Source: Planctomycetaceae bacterium (GTDB lineage Bacteria > Planctomycetota > Planctomycetia > Planctomycetales > Planctomycetaceae). Taken from it: a stretch of 64,000 nucleotides of DNA. Within the stretch, counting starts at the first letter, position 1; each line of letters opens with the position of its first letter. Below, in pieces: positions 53,135-61,390 of the stretch. The stretch spans positions 186,001-250,000 of the forward strand of contig JAKFUG010000014.1 of assembly GCA_021732785.1 (NCBI GenBank). Direction: 5' to 3'. The notes under the pieces were generated by a model. That model was not told where the DNA came from and did not search any database. It worked only from the letters and a program-made list of their open reading frames with translations. The translations under genes were made by a program, and so were the position numbers.

Positions 53135-54682
53135 TCACACTCCCGGCGCGGAGACTTCACTCGGGCGTTGTGCGATCGATTTGTTGACGGCTTTCAAATA
53201 GGCCTGCGCCGAGGCTTCAATGATGTCCGTGCTCACGGCTTTTCCGTGATAGCGTTTCCCCTGCACCGTCAGTTCGCAGACGACTTCCCCCTGGGCTTCC
53301 TGGCCGTCCGACACCGCGCGGACCTGAAAATCTTTCAGCACCGCGTCCACATTGAGAATCCGGCTGATCGCCTTGCAGACGGCGTCGATGGGGCCATCGC
53401 CGATCGCCGCATCGCACACCGTTTTTTGATCGGTTTCGTCGAACAACTCGACGGTTGCGGTCGGGATAGTGCCCGTGCCCGCGGCGATGTGAAAGCGCTT
53501 CATGTGCCACCGGTCGGTCGTCACGTTCACGCGGTTATCGATGAGCGCCACGATATCGGCGTCGTAAACGTCTTTCTTCTTGTCGGCGAGGACAATGAAA
53601 TCGTCGAACACTTTCTGAAGTGTGGCATCATCGAGCGTGAAGCCCAATTCAATCACGCGCGTCCGGAACGCATGCCGACCGCTATGTTTACCGAGCACAA
53701 GGCCCGTGCCGATGTACCCGACATCTTCCGGCCGCATGATTTCGTAGGTCGAACGGTCTTGAAGCATGCCGTGTTGATGAATGCCCGCTTCGTGTGCGAA
53801 CGCGTTCTGTCCTACAATCGCCTTGTTGCGTTGGACGATCATCCCGGTGATGGACGACACCAACCGGCTGACTCCACTGAGCTTCGGCGTGTTGATCCGC
53901 GTGCCGACTTTGTAGTAATCCTGCCGCGTGCGGAGCGCCATGACGACTTCTTCGAGCGCCGCGTTGCCGGCCCGTTCGCCGAGACCGTTGATGGTGCATT
54001 CGATTTGCCGCGCCCCGGCTTCGACCGCCGCGAGACTGTTTGCGACCGCGAGCCCGAGATCGTTATGACAATGCGTGCTGATGACGGCTTTGTCGATGCC
54101 GCGCACGTGCTGCTTCAAGTGCGAAATCACCTGAAAATAATGCGTCGGCGTGGCATACCCCACGGTGTCCGGGATGTTGACCGTCGTGGCCCCGGCTTCG
54201 ATCGCTTTCTCCACAACTTCGGTGAGGAAATCGAGCTCCGTCCGGGCGGCGTCTTCCGGTGAAAACTCCACGTTGTCCGTGAACTGCCGGGCCATCTGAA
54301 CGTGCTCGATCGCAGCGCGGACGATTTCCTCTTTCGCCATTTTCAATTTGAACTGGCGATGAATGGCACTCGTCGCGAGGAAGACGTGAATCCGCCGCCT
54401 GGAAGCCCCCTTGAGAGCCGCACCGGCGCGCTCGATGTCGTCTGTTCGACATCGAGCGAGTCCGCAAATGATGGCCCGCTCACCGAACCGATCGGCGACC
54501 GCTTTCACCGCTTCGAAGTCTCCCGGCGAGGCGATGGGGAAGCCGGCTTCGATCACGTCGACACCAAGATCCACCAGCGCTTCGGCAATCGTCAGTTTTT
54601 CGGCCACAGTCATGCTGCAGCCGGGCGATTGCTCGCCATCACGAAGCGTGGTGTCAAAGATGGTGACGGTCTCGGCGGACAT
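53135..54682 (-). CDS. leuA: 2-isopropylmalate synthase
   Basis: The ATG at 54682 (MSAETVTIFDTTLRDGEQSP) has GGAG 8 bp upstream and gives 515 residues. DTTLRDGEQSPG is the HMG-CoA-lyase-like metal motif, STHCHNDLGLAVANSLAA carries the metal-binding His residues, and GLGERAGNAALEEV follows. A C-terminal LeuA regulatory domain (about residue 380 to the end) is present, as needed for leucine feedback inhibition. The enzyme condenses acetyl-CoA with 2-oxoisovalerate, the first step of leucine synthesis. Upstream lies a complete attenuator (promoter, leader peptide, terminator), so expression should respond to leucyl-tRNA supply. A citramalate synthase is a less likely alternative. Confidence 0.94.
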   Translation of the reverse strand: MSAETVTIFDTTLRDGEQSPGCSMTVAEKLTIAEALVDLGVDVIEAGFPIASPGDFEAVKAVADRFGERAIICGLARCRTDDIERAGAALKGASRRRIHVFLATSAIHRQFKLKMAKEEIVRAAIEHVQMARQFTDNVEFSPEDAARTELDFLTEVVEKAIEAGATTVNIPDTVGYATPTHYFQVISHLKQHVRGIDKAVISTHCHNDLGLAVANSLAAVEAGARQIECTINGLGERAGNAALEEVVMALRTRQDYYKVGTRINTPKLSGVSRLVSSITGMIVQRNKAIVGQNAFAHEAGIHQHGMLQDRSTYEIMRPEDVGYIGTGLVLGKHSGRHAFRTRVIELGFTLDDATLQKVFDDFIVLADKKKDVYDADIVALIDNRVNVTTDRWHMKRFHIAAGTGTIPTATVELFDETDQKTVCDAAIGDGPIDAVCKAISRILNVDAVLKDFQVRAVSDGQEAQGEVVCELTVQGKRYHGKAVSTDIIEASAQAYLKAVNKSIAQRPSEVSAPGV

Positions 54683-54749
54683 CGGACGGGCTCCATAATC
54701 AGGTTCGGCAGCACCGGCTATGGTACTGCATGGACACAATCGGAAAACG

Positions 54750-54784
54750 AAAAAAGCCCTGAGACCGGGTGGTCTCAGGGCTTT
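54750..54784 (-). terminator. Attenuator terminator upstream of leuA
   Basis: On the minus strand the arm at 54784-54771 (AAAGCCCTGAGACC) pairs perfectly with 54766-54753, a 14-bp stem with a 4-nt loop, directly followed by six T (54755-54750, overlapping the stem foot). A segment GGTTCAGGG at 54821-54813 on the same transcript can pair with CCCTGAGACC of the first arm with one bulged G, so it can act as antiterminator. The terminator is 68 bp upstream of leuA and 45 bp after the leader peptide stop. Confidence 0.88.
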
Positions 54785-54828
54785 GAACTAGCGAACATTG
54801 CGACGACGCGCACCCTGAACCATCCCGT

Positions 54829-54873
54829 TTAGCGGGTGAGTAGCAGGCTTAGCAGTCGCATGGTGACGGACAT
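54829..54873 (-). CDS. leuL: Leucine-rich leader peptide of the leuA attenuator
   Basis: A short frame from ATG 54873 to TAA 54829 encodes MSVTMRLLSLLLTR, 14 residues of which five are leucine in two runs (LL and LLL); the Leu codons are CTG, CTA, CTG, CTA and CTC. A purine-rich GAGTGGA lies 4-10 bp upstream of the ATG. It sits between a promoter and a perfect intrinsic terminator ahead of leuA, the layout of classical leucine attenuation: ribosome stalling at Leu codons when leucyl-tRNA is scarce would allow the antiterminator to form. Leader peptides of other leu operons differ in sequence; the assignment rests on composition and position. Confidence 0.85.
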   Translation of the reverse strand: MSVTMRLLSLLLTR

Positions 54874-54904
54874 CAATCCACTCTTTCGGTTGGAAAGTTG
54901 AGGA

Positions 54905-54934
54905 AGTATAGATCGCGTTTCTCGATAAAGTCAA
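54905..54934 (-). promoter_or_regulatory. Sigma70-type promoter of the leuA leader
   Basis: On the minus strand TTGACT (54934-54929) and TATACT (54910-54905) are separated by 18 bp. Each matches five of six consensus positions. The predicted start of transcription is near 54898, about 25 nt upstream of the leader peptide ATG. Confidence 0.75.
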
Positions 54935-54971
54935 GTCGGCGATTGGACAGCCCGTTCCGCAGCGAGGTTCG

Positions 54972-56093
54972 CTAGTTCTCCAATTTTGCTGCGGAATGCC
55001 AGCGGGCGGTCAACCAGGCATGGATCGACGCCGCGATTTGCTGGTATCCCTCAGTATTCGGATGAACGGCATTGTTCTCGGGATAGCCGGTGACCGGATT
55101 GAGGTTCAGTTGTGTCGGAATGACAAAAAAACGTTCGTCTTCGCGCCCGCCGAATTGCTTGAGCTGCCGTTCGACCAACCGATGTTGAATCCGCTTCCAG
55201 CCCCAGCGTGTGTAGCGGTCTTGATAGTTGGCCTCGAATGCGGCCTGCCGGGCATTGGGTGGCGTTGTCAAACCGATTCCCAAATCGGCATGGGGGGCGA
55301 CCTGACGAAACGCGGCGAGCAAGGTTTCCGCGGACTTGAAGACGCGATCAATGTGCTCGTCCATCGCGAGGGGATCATCAGGATTCGCGCTGAAGCAATC
55401 GTTGATACCGAGCAGAAAGATCACGGAGTCGGGCGACTTGCCAGCACAGGCTTCAGCGAAATACCGGGCGACATCCAACTGCGGTTGTTCGTCCTTCAGG
55501 AAGACGAACGGGCTGCTGTGCTTGCGAGCGGCGGGATCAGGATTCGGTTCGTAGTGACGCACAAACCGGTCCCATGTCCAGCCGCCATAACCTTCGTGAG
55601 CCACGCCGTTCGCTGCTGACGCGGGCTTGTGCGTGCCGAGCATGGTCCACGAAGGTTGACCCGGTGCCGACAGCCGTCGTGCCAGATCGTTCGGATAAAT
55701 CGTAGCGTGCGTGAGGCTGTCCCCGATAATCAACAGCGTCACATCTTTGCGAATGCCTGCGTTCGCCGGATGGATGCGCCATCGCATGGCCTTTTCGGCA
55801 ACTTTTTCGTCATCCTTCCAGACGGAGACCTGCCAGGGATGCTCCCCGAGATCGCTTTCACGCGGCGTGATCGTCCAGCGCCCGGCCTCTGTCTCTCCAA
55901 CGGGACAATCGACGACGAACCGATAGGCCTCGGGGGTTGCCGTGAGCACAATGTTGTCGAAGTCGACGCCAATGGGGGCACCGACGACGCCGTAGGCGAT
56001 GGGAGGCAGCGTCAAATGGATATCGGGAGCGTCTTCAGCGAAACTGCTCGTCGCGAGCATTGCCAGGGCGCAGAGAAATCGGGGGAACTTCAT
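54972..56093 (-). CDS. Secreted SGNH/GDSL hydrolase-family protein
   Basis: The ATG at 56093 (MKFPRFLCALAMLATSSFAE) opens a signal peptide; the frame continues further upstream but into the next gene's 3' end. The product has 373 residues. About 120 residues of beta-rich sequence precede the SGNH domain. Block I is LLIIGDSLTHATIYP with nucleophile Ser, block III is FLLGINDCFSANPDD with Asn, and block V is NNAVHPNTEGYQQIA with His. Gly of block II is probably in HEGYGGWTWDRF. SGNH enzymes deacetylate or de-esterify glycans or lipids. The mature protein should act in the periplasm. The substrate is unknown. Confidence 0.87.
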   Translation of the reverse strand: MKFPRFLCALAMLATSSFAEDAPDIHLTLPPIAYGVVGAPIGVDFDNIVLTATPEAYRFVVDCPVGETEAGRWTITPRESDLGEHPWQVSVWKDDEKVAEKAMRWRIHPANAGIRKDVTLLIIGDSLTHATIYPNDLARRLSAPGQPSWTMLGTHKPASAANGVAHEGYGGWTWDRFVRHYEPNPDPAARKHSSPFVFLKDEQPQLDVARYFAEACAGKSPDSVIFLLGINDCFSANPDDPLAMDEHIDRVFKSAETLLAAFRQVAPHADLGIGLTTPPNARQAAFEANYQDRYTRWGWKRIQHRLVERQLKQFGGREDERFFVIPTQLNLNPVTGYPENNAVHPNTEGYQQIAASIHAWLTARWHSAAKLEN

Positions 56094-56194
56094 TTCTACG
56101 CACCTGGTATCGCGGGAAGAGGGGAAACACTCGGCGGGATCATCGCGGGGCACGAAACCGCAAGCGGTATGGGAGCGCGGATTGCCATCGCCAA

Positions 56195-57646
56195 CTACGA
56201 CTGTTGCGCCGAGGTGCCATCCGTCGCTATGGCATCGCCATCGAAGTGGACATCGATCACCGTTGTCACGCCGCGGTGCGAACTCGGGTTGTAGCCTTTG
56301 CGAAAGAAGACCCGCCACGTCCATTCGCCGGTGATTTTATCCAGCGTGTCTTCCGCCGGTAAGAACGTTTCCAGCTTCTCGCCCGGTGCCAATGTCGTGT
56401 TCAATTTCTGCCCGGCGATCGCGAATTCGCTGTTCTCCGGTTGGCCGAACAGGTAATAGAGATCCGCGTTCTTCTTCATCCGTTCGGTGTCGGCGACCAG
56501 GAAATTGTTGGTCTTGTAGTTCCCCAACCCGGACGCATAACGCTTGTAAACGATCGGTGTCGACAGCGGCGCAAAGACTTGATCCCGCGACACGTTTTCG
56601 AACGTCAGCCAGAGTTTGTACACGGGCCGCGACGGATCACGGGTCATGTTGCGATCCCCGAACAGATGCTCGAATGTCAGCGGCCCCCGAGTGATTTTCA
56701 CGGGCGTCACGCGCAGGTTGCCGAACCGTTGCGATTCACCCAGTCGCATCACGTGCCCGCGGGGCACGCTGTCCTGCGGCTTCGCGGTTTTCATGCCGAT
56801 CTTGCCGTCCTTCATCGGTGGTTCGATATCCGGCAGGCTTTCCAGCACGTGGTCACGATAGGTAAACACGGAATACAGCAGATACAGCAATACGAGCGTG
56901 AGCGCACTGGCGTAACTTGCCACGTAGAAAAAGAGCTGCTTCGAAACCACTTCCCGCGGTGGCGCGGGAGGAATCTCAATCTGGACGGTCTGTTCGGTTG
57001 CTGGAGTGGCGACCGCCGGTGGCACAGTCGAGACCGCAACGGGCGGTGACTCGAATCGCGGAACAACGGGCTCTGAAATGATCGGTGCAGGAGGAGCTAT
57101 CGGGGCGATTGATTCGGCCATTGCGGTCGCGGCAACATCGTCAAGGACCACGGTCGCCGGTTCCGGGGTCCATGATGGCGGCGTGCTTCCCTCGGCGATG
57201 AGCGTCTGTTCGGGGTCGGCGGAAGCATCCACGATGGGGACGACGGGTAACGCCGGATCGGTGGTGCCGGTCGGATCGACGGGCGCATCGGGACTGTTTT
57301 CCTCCGCGATCGCGTTGTCTGCCTCGACCGACAAGGACGCCGGCAGCGCCGCCAGTTCGTTGAGAAACGGCGAGCTATGGGAGACAATTTGTTGGGTGCC
57401 GGGTGTGGCGTCGGGCTCTTGAAGAACATCGCTTTCCACCGATGGCAATACGCCGCCGGAGGCGTTCCCGGATGTGACATTCGGCGATTCGACGTGGGTG
57501 TGCTCCGATTCCACTTCGACCAAATCGGCATCCGCGGGGATGTCCAGATGCGCTCCGCAAGTCGGACATTCCACGACAACACCGGCATGTTCGACCAGCA
57601 GTGCGCCATGGCACTGGCCGCATGTAACCTCAAACGGCATGGGCAA
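56195..57646 (-). CDS. Zinc-ribbon single-pass membrane protein
   Basis: A protein of 483 residues. The N-terminus EVTCGQCHGALLVEHAGVVV with ECPTCGAHLDIP forms a CxxC..CxxC zinc ribbon (about 9-12 and 28-31). A long Pro/Ala/Glu/Val-rich disordered segment of 200 residues follows, then one transmembrane helix (VASYASALTLVLLYLLYSVF, about 247-266), then an extracytoplasmic domain of 200 residues with beta-sandwich character (YKLWLTFENVSRDQVFAPLS, KLETFLPAEDTLDKITGEWT). The overall design resembles planctomycetal proteins with an MJ0042-like zinc finger. Function unknown. It lies 101 bp upstream of the SGNH gene on the same strand. Confidence 0.75.
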   Translation of the reverse strand: MPMPFEVTCGQCHGALLVEHAGVVVECPTCGAHLDIPADADLVEVESEHTHVESPNVTSGNASGGVLPSVESDVLQEPDATPGTQQIVSHSSPFLNELAALPASLSVEADNAIAEENSPDAPVDPTGTTDPALPVVPIVDASADPEQTLIAEGSTPPSWTPEPATVVLDDVAATAMAESIAPIAPPAPIISEPVVPRFESPPVAVSTVPPAVATPATEQTVQIEIPPAPPREVVSKQLFFYVASYASALTLVLLYLLYSVFTYRDHVLESLPDIEPPMKDGKIGMKTAKPQDSVPRGHVMRLGESQRFGNLRVTPVKITRGPLTFEHLFGDRNMTRDPSRPVYKLWLTFENVSRDQVFAPLSTPIVYKRYASGLGNYKTNNFLVADTERMKKNADLYYLFGQPENSEFAIAGQKLNTTLAPGEKLETFLPAEDTLDKITGEWTWRVFFRKGYNPSSHRGVTTVIDVHFDGDAIATDGTSAQQS

Positions 57647-57695
57647 GCTCTTTCACCGCGATGTTGACAGGGAGGCCGATCCGGGAATGAAGGGC

Positions 57696-58397
57696 TCAGT
57701 TTCCCAGTTCGCTCATCAATGACCACCAGTTCATTCTGACGGTCCGACCGCCCTGCTGCAATTCGGTCCTGTTGCAAAGAATTTCGCCCAGCACGGGGAC
57801 ACCGGAACGGGCTTCGATTTCCGCCGCATTGCTGCCGACGGAATCATCGTCATCATCGGATGCCGTCTGGTTCAGGATGATCCCCGCGATCGGTAACCGC
57901 CGGGCTCGAATCGCGACGATCGTCAGCAAAGTGTGATTGATCGTTCCCAATCCCCGCCGGGCGACAATCAGCACCGGCATTTTCCAGCGGGCGGCCCAAT
58001 CGGCAAAGGTTTGCGTATCCGTCTGCGGGCAGAACCACCCCCCTGCCCCTTCGACGATCAACGCTTCACAATGAAGGTGCCAAGCCGTCAGCCCACGATC
58101 GATGGCCGAGATGTCGACCGTGCGACCTTCGCAACGTGCGGCTAACGGCGGTGCTAACGGGGCGAGATACCGTTGCGGGCAAATGACGTCGTCATCAACC
58201 CGGACTGTGAGCGCCGCGGCCAAACGGTCGATGTCATCCCACCGTGGCGGGTTCGCTTCCGTCACAATCGCCCCGGAACACGCCGCTTTGAACGCCCCGG
58301 TCCGAAACCCACTTGCGGCCAATTCCCTGAGCAGAATCGTCGCGACGTGTGTTTTGCCGACGCCGGTATCCGTGCCCGTAATGAACAGCGTGCGCAT
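57696..58397 (-). CDS. bioD: Dethiobiotin synthetase
   Basis: A protein of 233 residues. The start MRTLFITGTDTGVGKTHVAT carries the BioD P-loop GTDTGVGKT at 8-16. FKAACSGAIV corresponds to the conserved lysine-containing block, and ALIVEGAGGWFCPQTD is the second characteristic motif (EGAGG). The enzyme closes the ureido ring of dethiobiotin from 7,8-diaminopelargonate, CO2 and ATP. In this copy the conserved KPV stretch reads KAA, a minor deviation. No other bio gene is in the window. The ATG overlaps the stop of the SAM hydroxide adenosyltransferase gene by one base (TGATG), suggesting coupled translation. Confidence 0.9.
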   Translation of the reverse strand: MRTLFITGTDTGVGKTHVATILLRELAASGFRTGAFKAACSGAIVTEANPPRWDDIDRLAAALTVRVDDDVICPQRYLAPLAPPLAARCEGRTVDISAIDRGLTAWHLHCEALIVEGAGGWFCPQTDTQTFADWAARWKMPVLIVARRGLGTINHTLLTIVAIRARRLPIAGIILNQTASDDDDDSVGSNAAEIEARSGVPVLGEILCNRTELQQGGRTVRMNWWSLMSELGN

Positions 58398-59212
58398 CAG
58401 ATCACCGCTTCCGTTCCGTCGACAGGAATCGAGACGGTCATGGTTCGTGCCAAGGGAAACCGTTCCGCGGCAGAACCGTGGCAGACGGCGACTTCGAGCC
58501 GATTGTTGCTGCCAAAAAGGGCAATCACATCACCGGGCACACCGTCGGCGTAGCAGTTGGCAATGGGACCAACGAAGGTGCCATCAATTGCAACCTTGCA
58601 GCTTTCCAGAGCGACTTTTCCCAAGGTCTCGCGATCGATGTTCGAGCGCAGGTTCCCAAAATGATCGGCATCGATCACAACACCGGTCACCGTTTGGTGG
58701 TGTTCGTCGGCGTCGCAAAGAGGGAAGGCCACTTCAATTCTCACCAAGGGAGCAGTGACGGGGGAACCAAAAGCGGCGAGCGGTGTCCCGGTTGCCCAAG
58801 CGGCCGCGACAGGGGCGAAAATGTCGCGCCCGTGAAACGTCGAAGACCGTGGTTGCCGATGAAACGCGGGATTGGAAAGTTCCACAACGGCACCCAAAGC
58901 ATACCGCACGAGCAGCACCGACAGCAGGCCGTTGTCCGGTCCGACGTACCGCCACGCGCCAATTTCCGCGGCAATCGCCCGACGTTCGCTGCCGACACCG
59001 GGGTCGACCACAACGACAAAAACCGTTCCTGCCGGAAACGCTTCCACGGCATCGGCCAGTGCATACGCGCCCGCCAGCACCGCTTGCGGGGAAATCGCAT
59101 GCGTCACATCAATCACACACAACGACGGTTCGCGACACGCTATCACGCCGCGCATTTGGGCCACGTAAGTATCGCGCGTTCCGAAATCCGTGAGTAAGGC
59201 AATGACGTTCAA
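58397..59212 (-). CDS. SAM hydroxide adenosyltransferase (DUF62 / fluorinase-fold family)
   Basis: From TTG 59212 (LNVIALLTDFGTRDTYVAQM) the product has 271 residues, matching family length; ATG 59260 would add 16 residues that the family lacks. LLTDFGTRDTYV, IDVTHAISPQAVLAGAYALA, VVVVDPGVGSERRAIA and YVGPDNGLLS are the conserved blocks of the SAM hydrolase/duf-62 group, which splits S-adenosylmethionine with water into adenosine and methionine; the halogenases of the same fold are rarer, and the water-activating Asp/Arg/His set is probably kept here (Asp in LLTDFG, Arg in GSERRAI, His in FHGRDIF). It is coupled by TGATG to bioD. Confidence 0.88.
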   Translation of the reverse strand: MNVIALLTDFGTRDTYVAQMRGVIACREPSLCVIDVTHAISPQAVLAGAYALADAVEAFPAGTVFVVVVDPGVGSERRAIAAEIGAWRYVGPDNGLLSVLLVRYALGAVVELSNPAFHRQPRSSTFHGRDIFAPVAAAWATGTPLAAFGSPVTAPLVRIEVAFPLCDADEHHQTVTGVVIDADHFGNLRSNIDRETLGKVALESCKVAIDGTFVGPIANCYADGVPGDVIALFGSNNRLEVAVCHGSAAERFPLARTMTVSIPVDGTEAVI

Positions 59213-59429
59213 TTCATTTTCCCACAGGGTGTCACATTCCCGAGAGTGCGGTGCAGCCATGATGATCGGGGATATTTTGCATCCCGCTCGTTCCCTTCAG
59301 TCGCACGGATTCCACCGGCGGTGTACAATTCGGGATCGCGTCTCCAGAACGGATTCTGCCGCACAGTCTGCCACGGATCGTCAAACCGCGGCAACCCCTG
59401 CACCGCTGCCTATGTCGTTGAGGATTTTC

Positions 59430-60407
59430 ATGATGAAGTCTGTTTTCCCTCGGCAACCGCTCATGAATCCCTGGAGACTGTCGGTCTTGGCTGCCGGTCT
59501 TGCCGTCGCCATGACGGCACCGCTCTTTGCCCAACCGGCCGCGAAGAAGGGCAAGGCGACTTCCGAAGATTTGGTGCTGCGAACCAAAGATAACGTCGCG
59601 ATCAATATCACCTATTTTCCATCGTCGGCCGGCAAGAATGCACCGGTCGCCGTGCTGCTGCATGGAGAAAAAGGGAATCGGCTGGTCTGGCATACGGGGA
59701 CGGGTAACATCCCCGGTTTTGCTCCGGCCTTGCAGACGAACGATTTTGCCGTCGTAACGGTCGATCTCCGCGGTCACGGCCAGAACATCGCCGGCGATGG
59801 TGGTGCTGCTGCGGCGAACAAGAAAGGCGATGCTCACAAGCCCACCGCACGCGACTTCCAGGCGATGGTTGTCGGCGATCTGGAGGCCGTCAAGAAATTT
59901 CTCTACGAAGAGCATCAGAAAGAAATGCTCAACATGAATAAGCTGGTCATCGTCGGATCCGACTTCAGTACCGCCGTCGCACTGGCTTACACCGATCTGG
60001 ATTGGTCCAAAGAACCGTACGACGACGCCCCCGTTCCGGCGCAGCGGACACCAAAAGGACAAGACGTCCGCGGTCTGATTCTGATTTCCCCCGACGGCAC
60101 GGTACCGGGATTGGTCACCACCGCGGCCGCGGGACGCATCCGGGCCCTGCAGATGCCCGTCATGATTTGTGTCGGCAGCAAAGATGCCGCGGATCGCAAC
60201 GCGGCAACCAAATTGTCGGAGCAACTGTCCCCCAAGCAGGTCGAGAAGCCGTACGTGTTCCTCGAAAAATACGAAAGCAAACTACGGGGCCTCAATCTGC
60301 TCAACAAGGGCCTGCCGATCGAGGCGCAAATGTACAAGTTCCTCGACGAGTACGTGAAAAAATCTCCCGGCGAGTGGCGGAACCGCAAGAGCCCGCTCAT
60401 CGATTGA
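59430..60407 (+). CDS. Secreted alpha/beta-hydrolase-fold protein with altered nucleophile position
   Basis: ATG 59430 (MMKSVFPRQPLMNPWRLSVL) follows GAGGATTTTC and gives 325 residues; a signal peptide ends near PLFAQPAAKKG. The fold is alpha/beta hydrolase: VAVLLHGEKGNRLVW gives the oxyanion strand and VVTVDLRGHGQN the conserved DxRGHG. The nucleophile elbow, normally GxSxG, reads VIVGSDFSTAVAL, so Asp occupies the Ser place and the second Gly is Ser. A late Asp appears in VGSKDAADRNAA, but no clear catalytic His follows. The protein may be inactive, or may use Asp as haloalkane dehalogenases do. Function unknown. Confidence 0.75.
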   Translation: MMKSVFPRQPLMNPWRLSVLAAGLAVAMTAPLFAQPAAKKGKATSEDLVLRTKDNVAINITYFPSSAGKNAPVAVLLHGEKGNRLVWHTGTGNIPGFAPALQTNDFAVVTVDLRGHGQNIAGDGGAAAANKKGDAHKPTARDFQAMVVGDLEAVKKFLYEEHQKEMLNMNKLVIVGSDFSTAVALAYTDLDWSKEPYDDAPVPAQRTPKGQDVRGLILISPDGTVPGLVTTAAAGRIRALQMPVMICVGSKDAADRNAATKLSEQLSPKQVEKPYVFLEKYESKLRGLNLLNKGLPIEAQMYKFLDEYVKKSPGEWRNRKSPLID

Positions 60408-60475
60408 CGCCTCGATTGTTCGTCGTCGCACGTCAATGAACGGTGCTCTTTCTTGCCGAGCTGAGATTATTCTCG

Positions 60476-61363
60476 ATGAAACCTACGCAGTGGGGACTCA
60501 TCCTGTTGATCGCCGTCTTTCCGGGATGCAGTCATTCCGAATCGGCAACGGCTCCCGACTCGACTCAAACAACAACGGATATTCCCCAAGCCCCCGCCAT
60601 TGACGATCCAATTGCCCGTATACATGCGGCTTTGTTGGAAAAGAACCCGGACTACATTCGCGAGAACGCCGGGTTTGATCCAACGGATGGATCGCCGTTA
60701 CGCGGCGCGGAATTCCAGGCCGCGGGACTGAAAGATCTGTCGCCTTTGTCGGGGCTCGCCCTGACATTCCTGGCGGTCAAGGACAATCCCGTTTCCGACC
60801 TGCGACCACTGCAGAAAATGCCGTTGACGGAGTTGTACCTCGAAGGAACCGCTGTCGAAGATTTATCGCCGCTGACGCAGCTTCCTTTGCATGCGTTATG
60901 GTTGAACAAAACCCCCGCCGCCGATTTACGCCCCTTGCATGGAATGCCGCTCACGCAGATCAACCTGCTGGAATCGCACGTGGTCGATCTGACTCCGCTC
61001 GCGGGAATGCCGCTGGAATCGGTGTGGCTGAACGATACGAAGGTGACCGATCTGAAACCGCTCGCCGCATGCCCGTTGGTCAGTTTGACGCTGCATCGCA
61101 CCCCGGTCAGTGACATTTCCATCGCCCGCCAATGGCCGACACTGCAACGCCTCCATCTCGGCGAGACGGCCGTCAGCGATCTGCGTCCGCTCGAAGGCTT
61201 GCGGCTGACCCGGTTGATCGTCACGCCGAAGAATGTCCAACAGGGATGGGATGTCGTTCGAAAGATGTCGACGCTGACCGAACTCGATATCGAGTTTCGC
61301 GAACCGCAGCGCTGGACTCCCGAGGAATTCTGGAAACGCTTCGACGCCGGTGAGTTCCAATAA
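60476..61363 (+). CDS. Leucine-rich-repeat lipoprotein
   Basis: ATG 60476 (MKPTQWGLILLIAVFPGCSH) gives 295 residues with lipobox VFPGC, so the mature protein should be lipid-anchored. After an acidic Ser/Thr-rich linker, about eight LRR-like units of roughly 22 residues follow (LKDLSPLSGLALTFLAVKDN, VSDLRPLQKMPLTELYLEGT, VEDLSPLTQLPLHALWLNKT, then similar). They use the pattern DLxPLxxxPLxxLxLxxT, characteristic of planctomycetal LRR proteins. A binding role at the envelope is likely. It lies 68 bp after the alpha/beta-hydrolase gene and 27 bp before the molybdoenzyme gene, all in the same direction. Confidence 0.85.
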   Translation: MKPTQWGLILLIAVFPGCSHSESATAPDSTQTTTDIPQAPAIDDPIARIHAALLEKNPDYIRENAGFDPTDGSPLRGAEFQAAGLKDLSPLSGLALTFLAVKDNPVSDLRPLQKMPLTELYLEGTAVEDLSPLTQLPLHALWLNKTPAADLRPLHGMPLTQINLLESHVVDLTPLAGMPLESVWLNDTKVTDLKPLAACPLVSLTLHRTPVSDISIARQWPTLQRLHLGETAVSDLRPLEGLRLTRLIVTPKNVQQGWDVVRKMSTLTELDIEFREPQRWTPEEFWKRFDAGEFQ

Positions 61364-61390
61364 AAAGAATCGCCTTTGAAAGAGGACACC

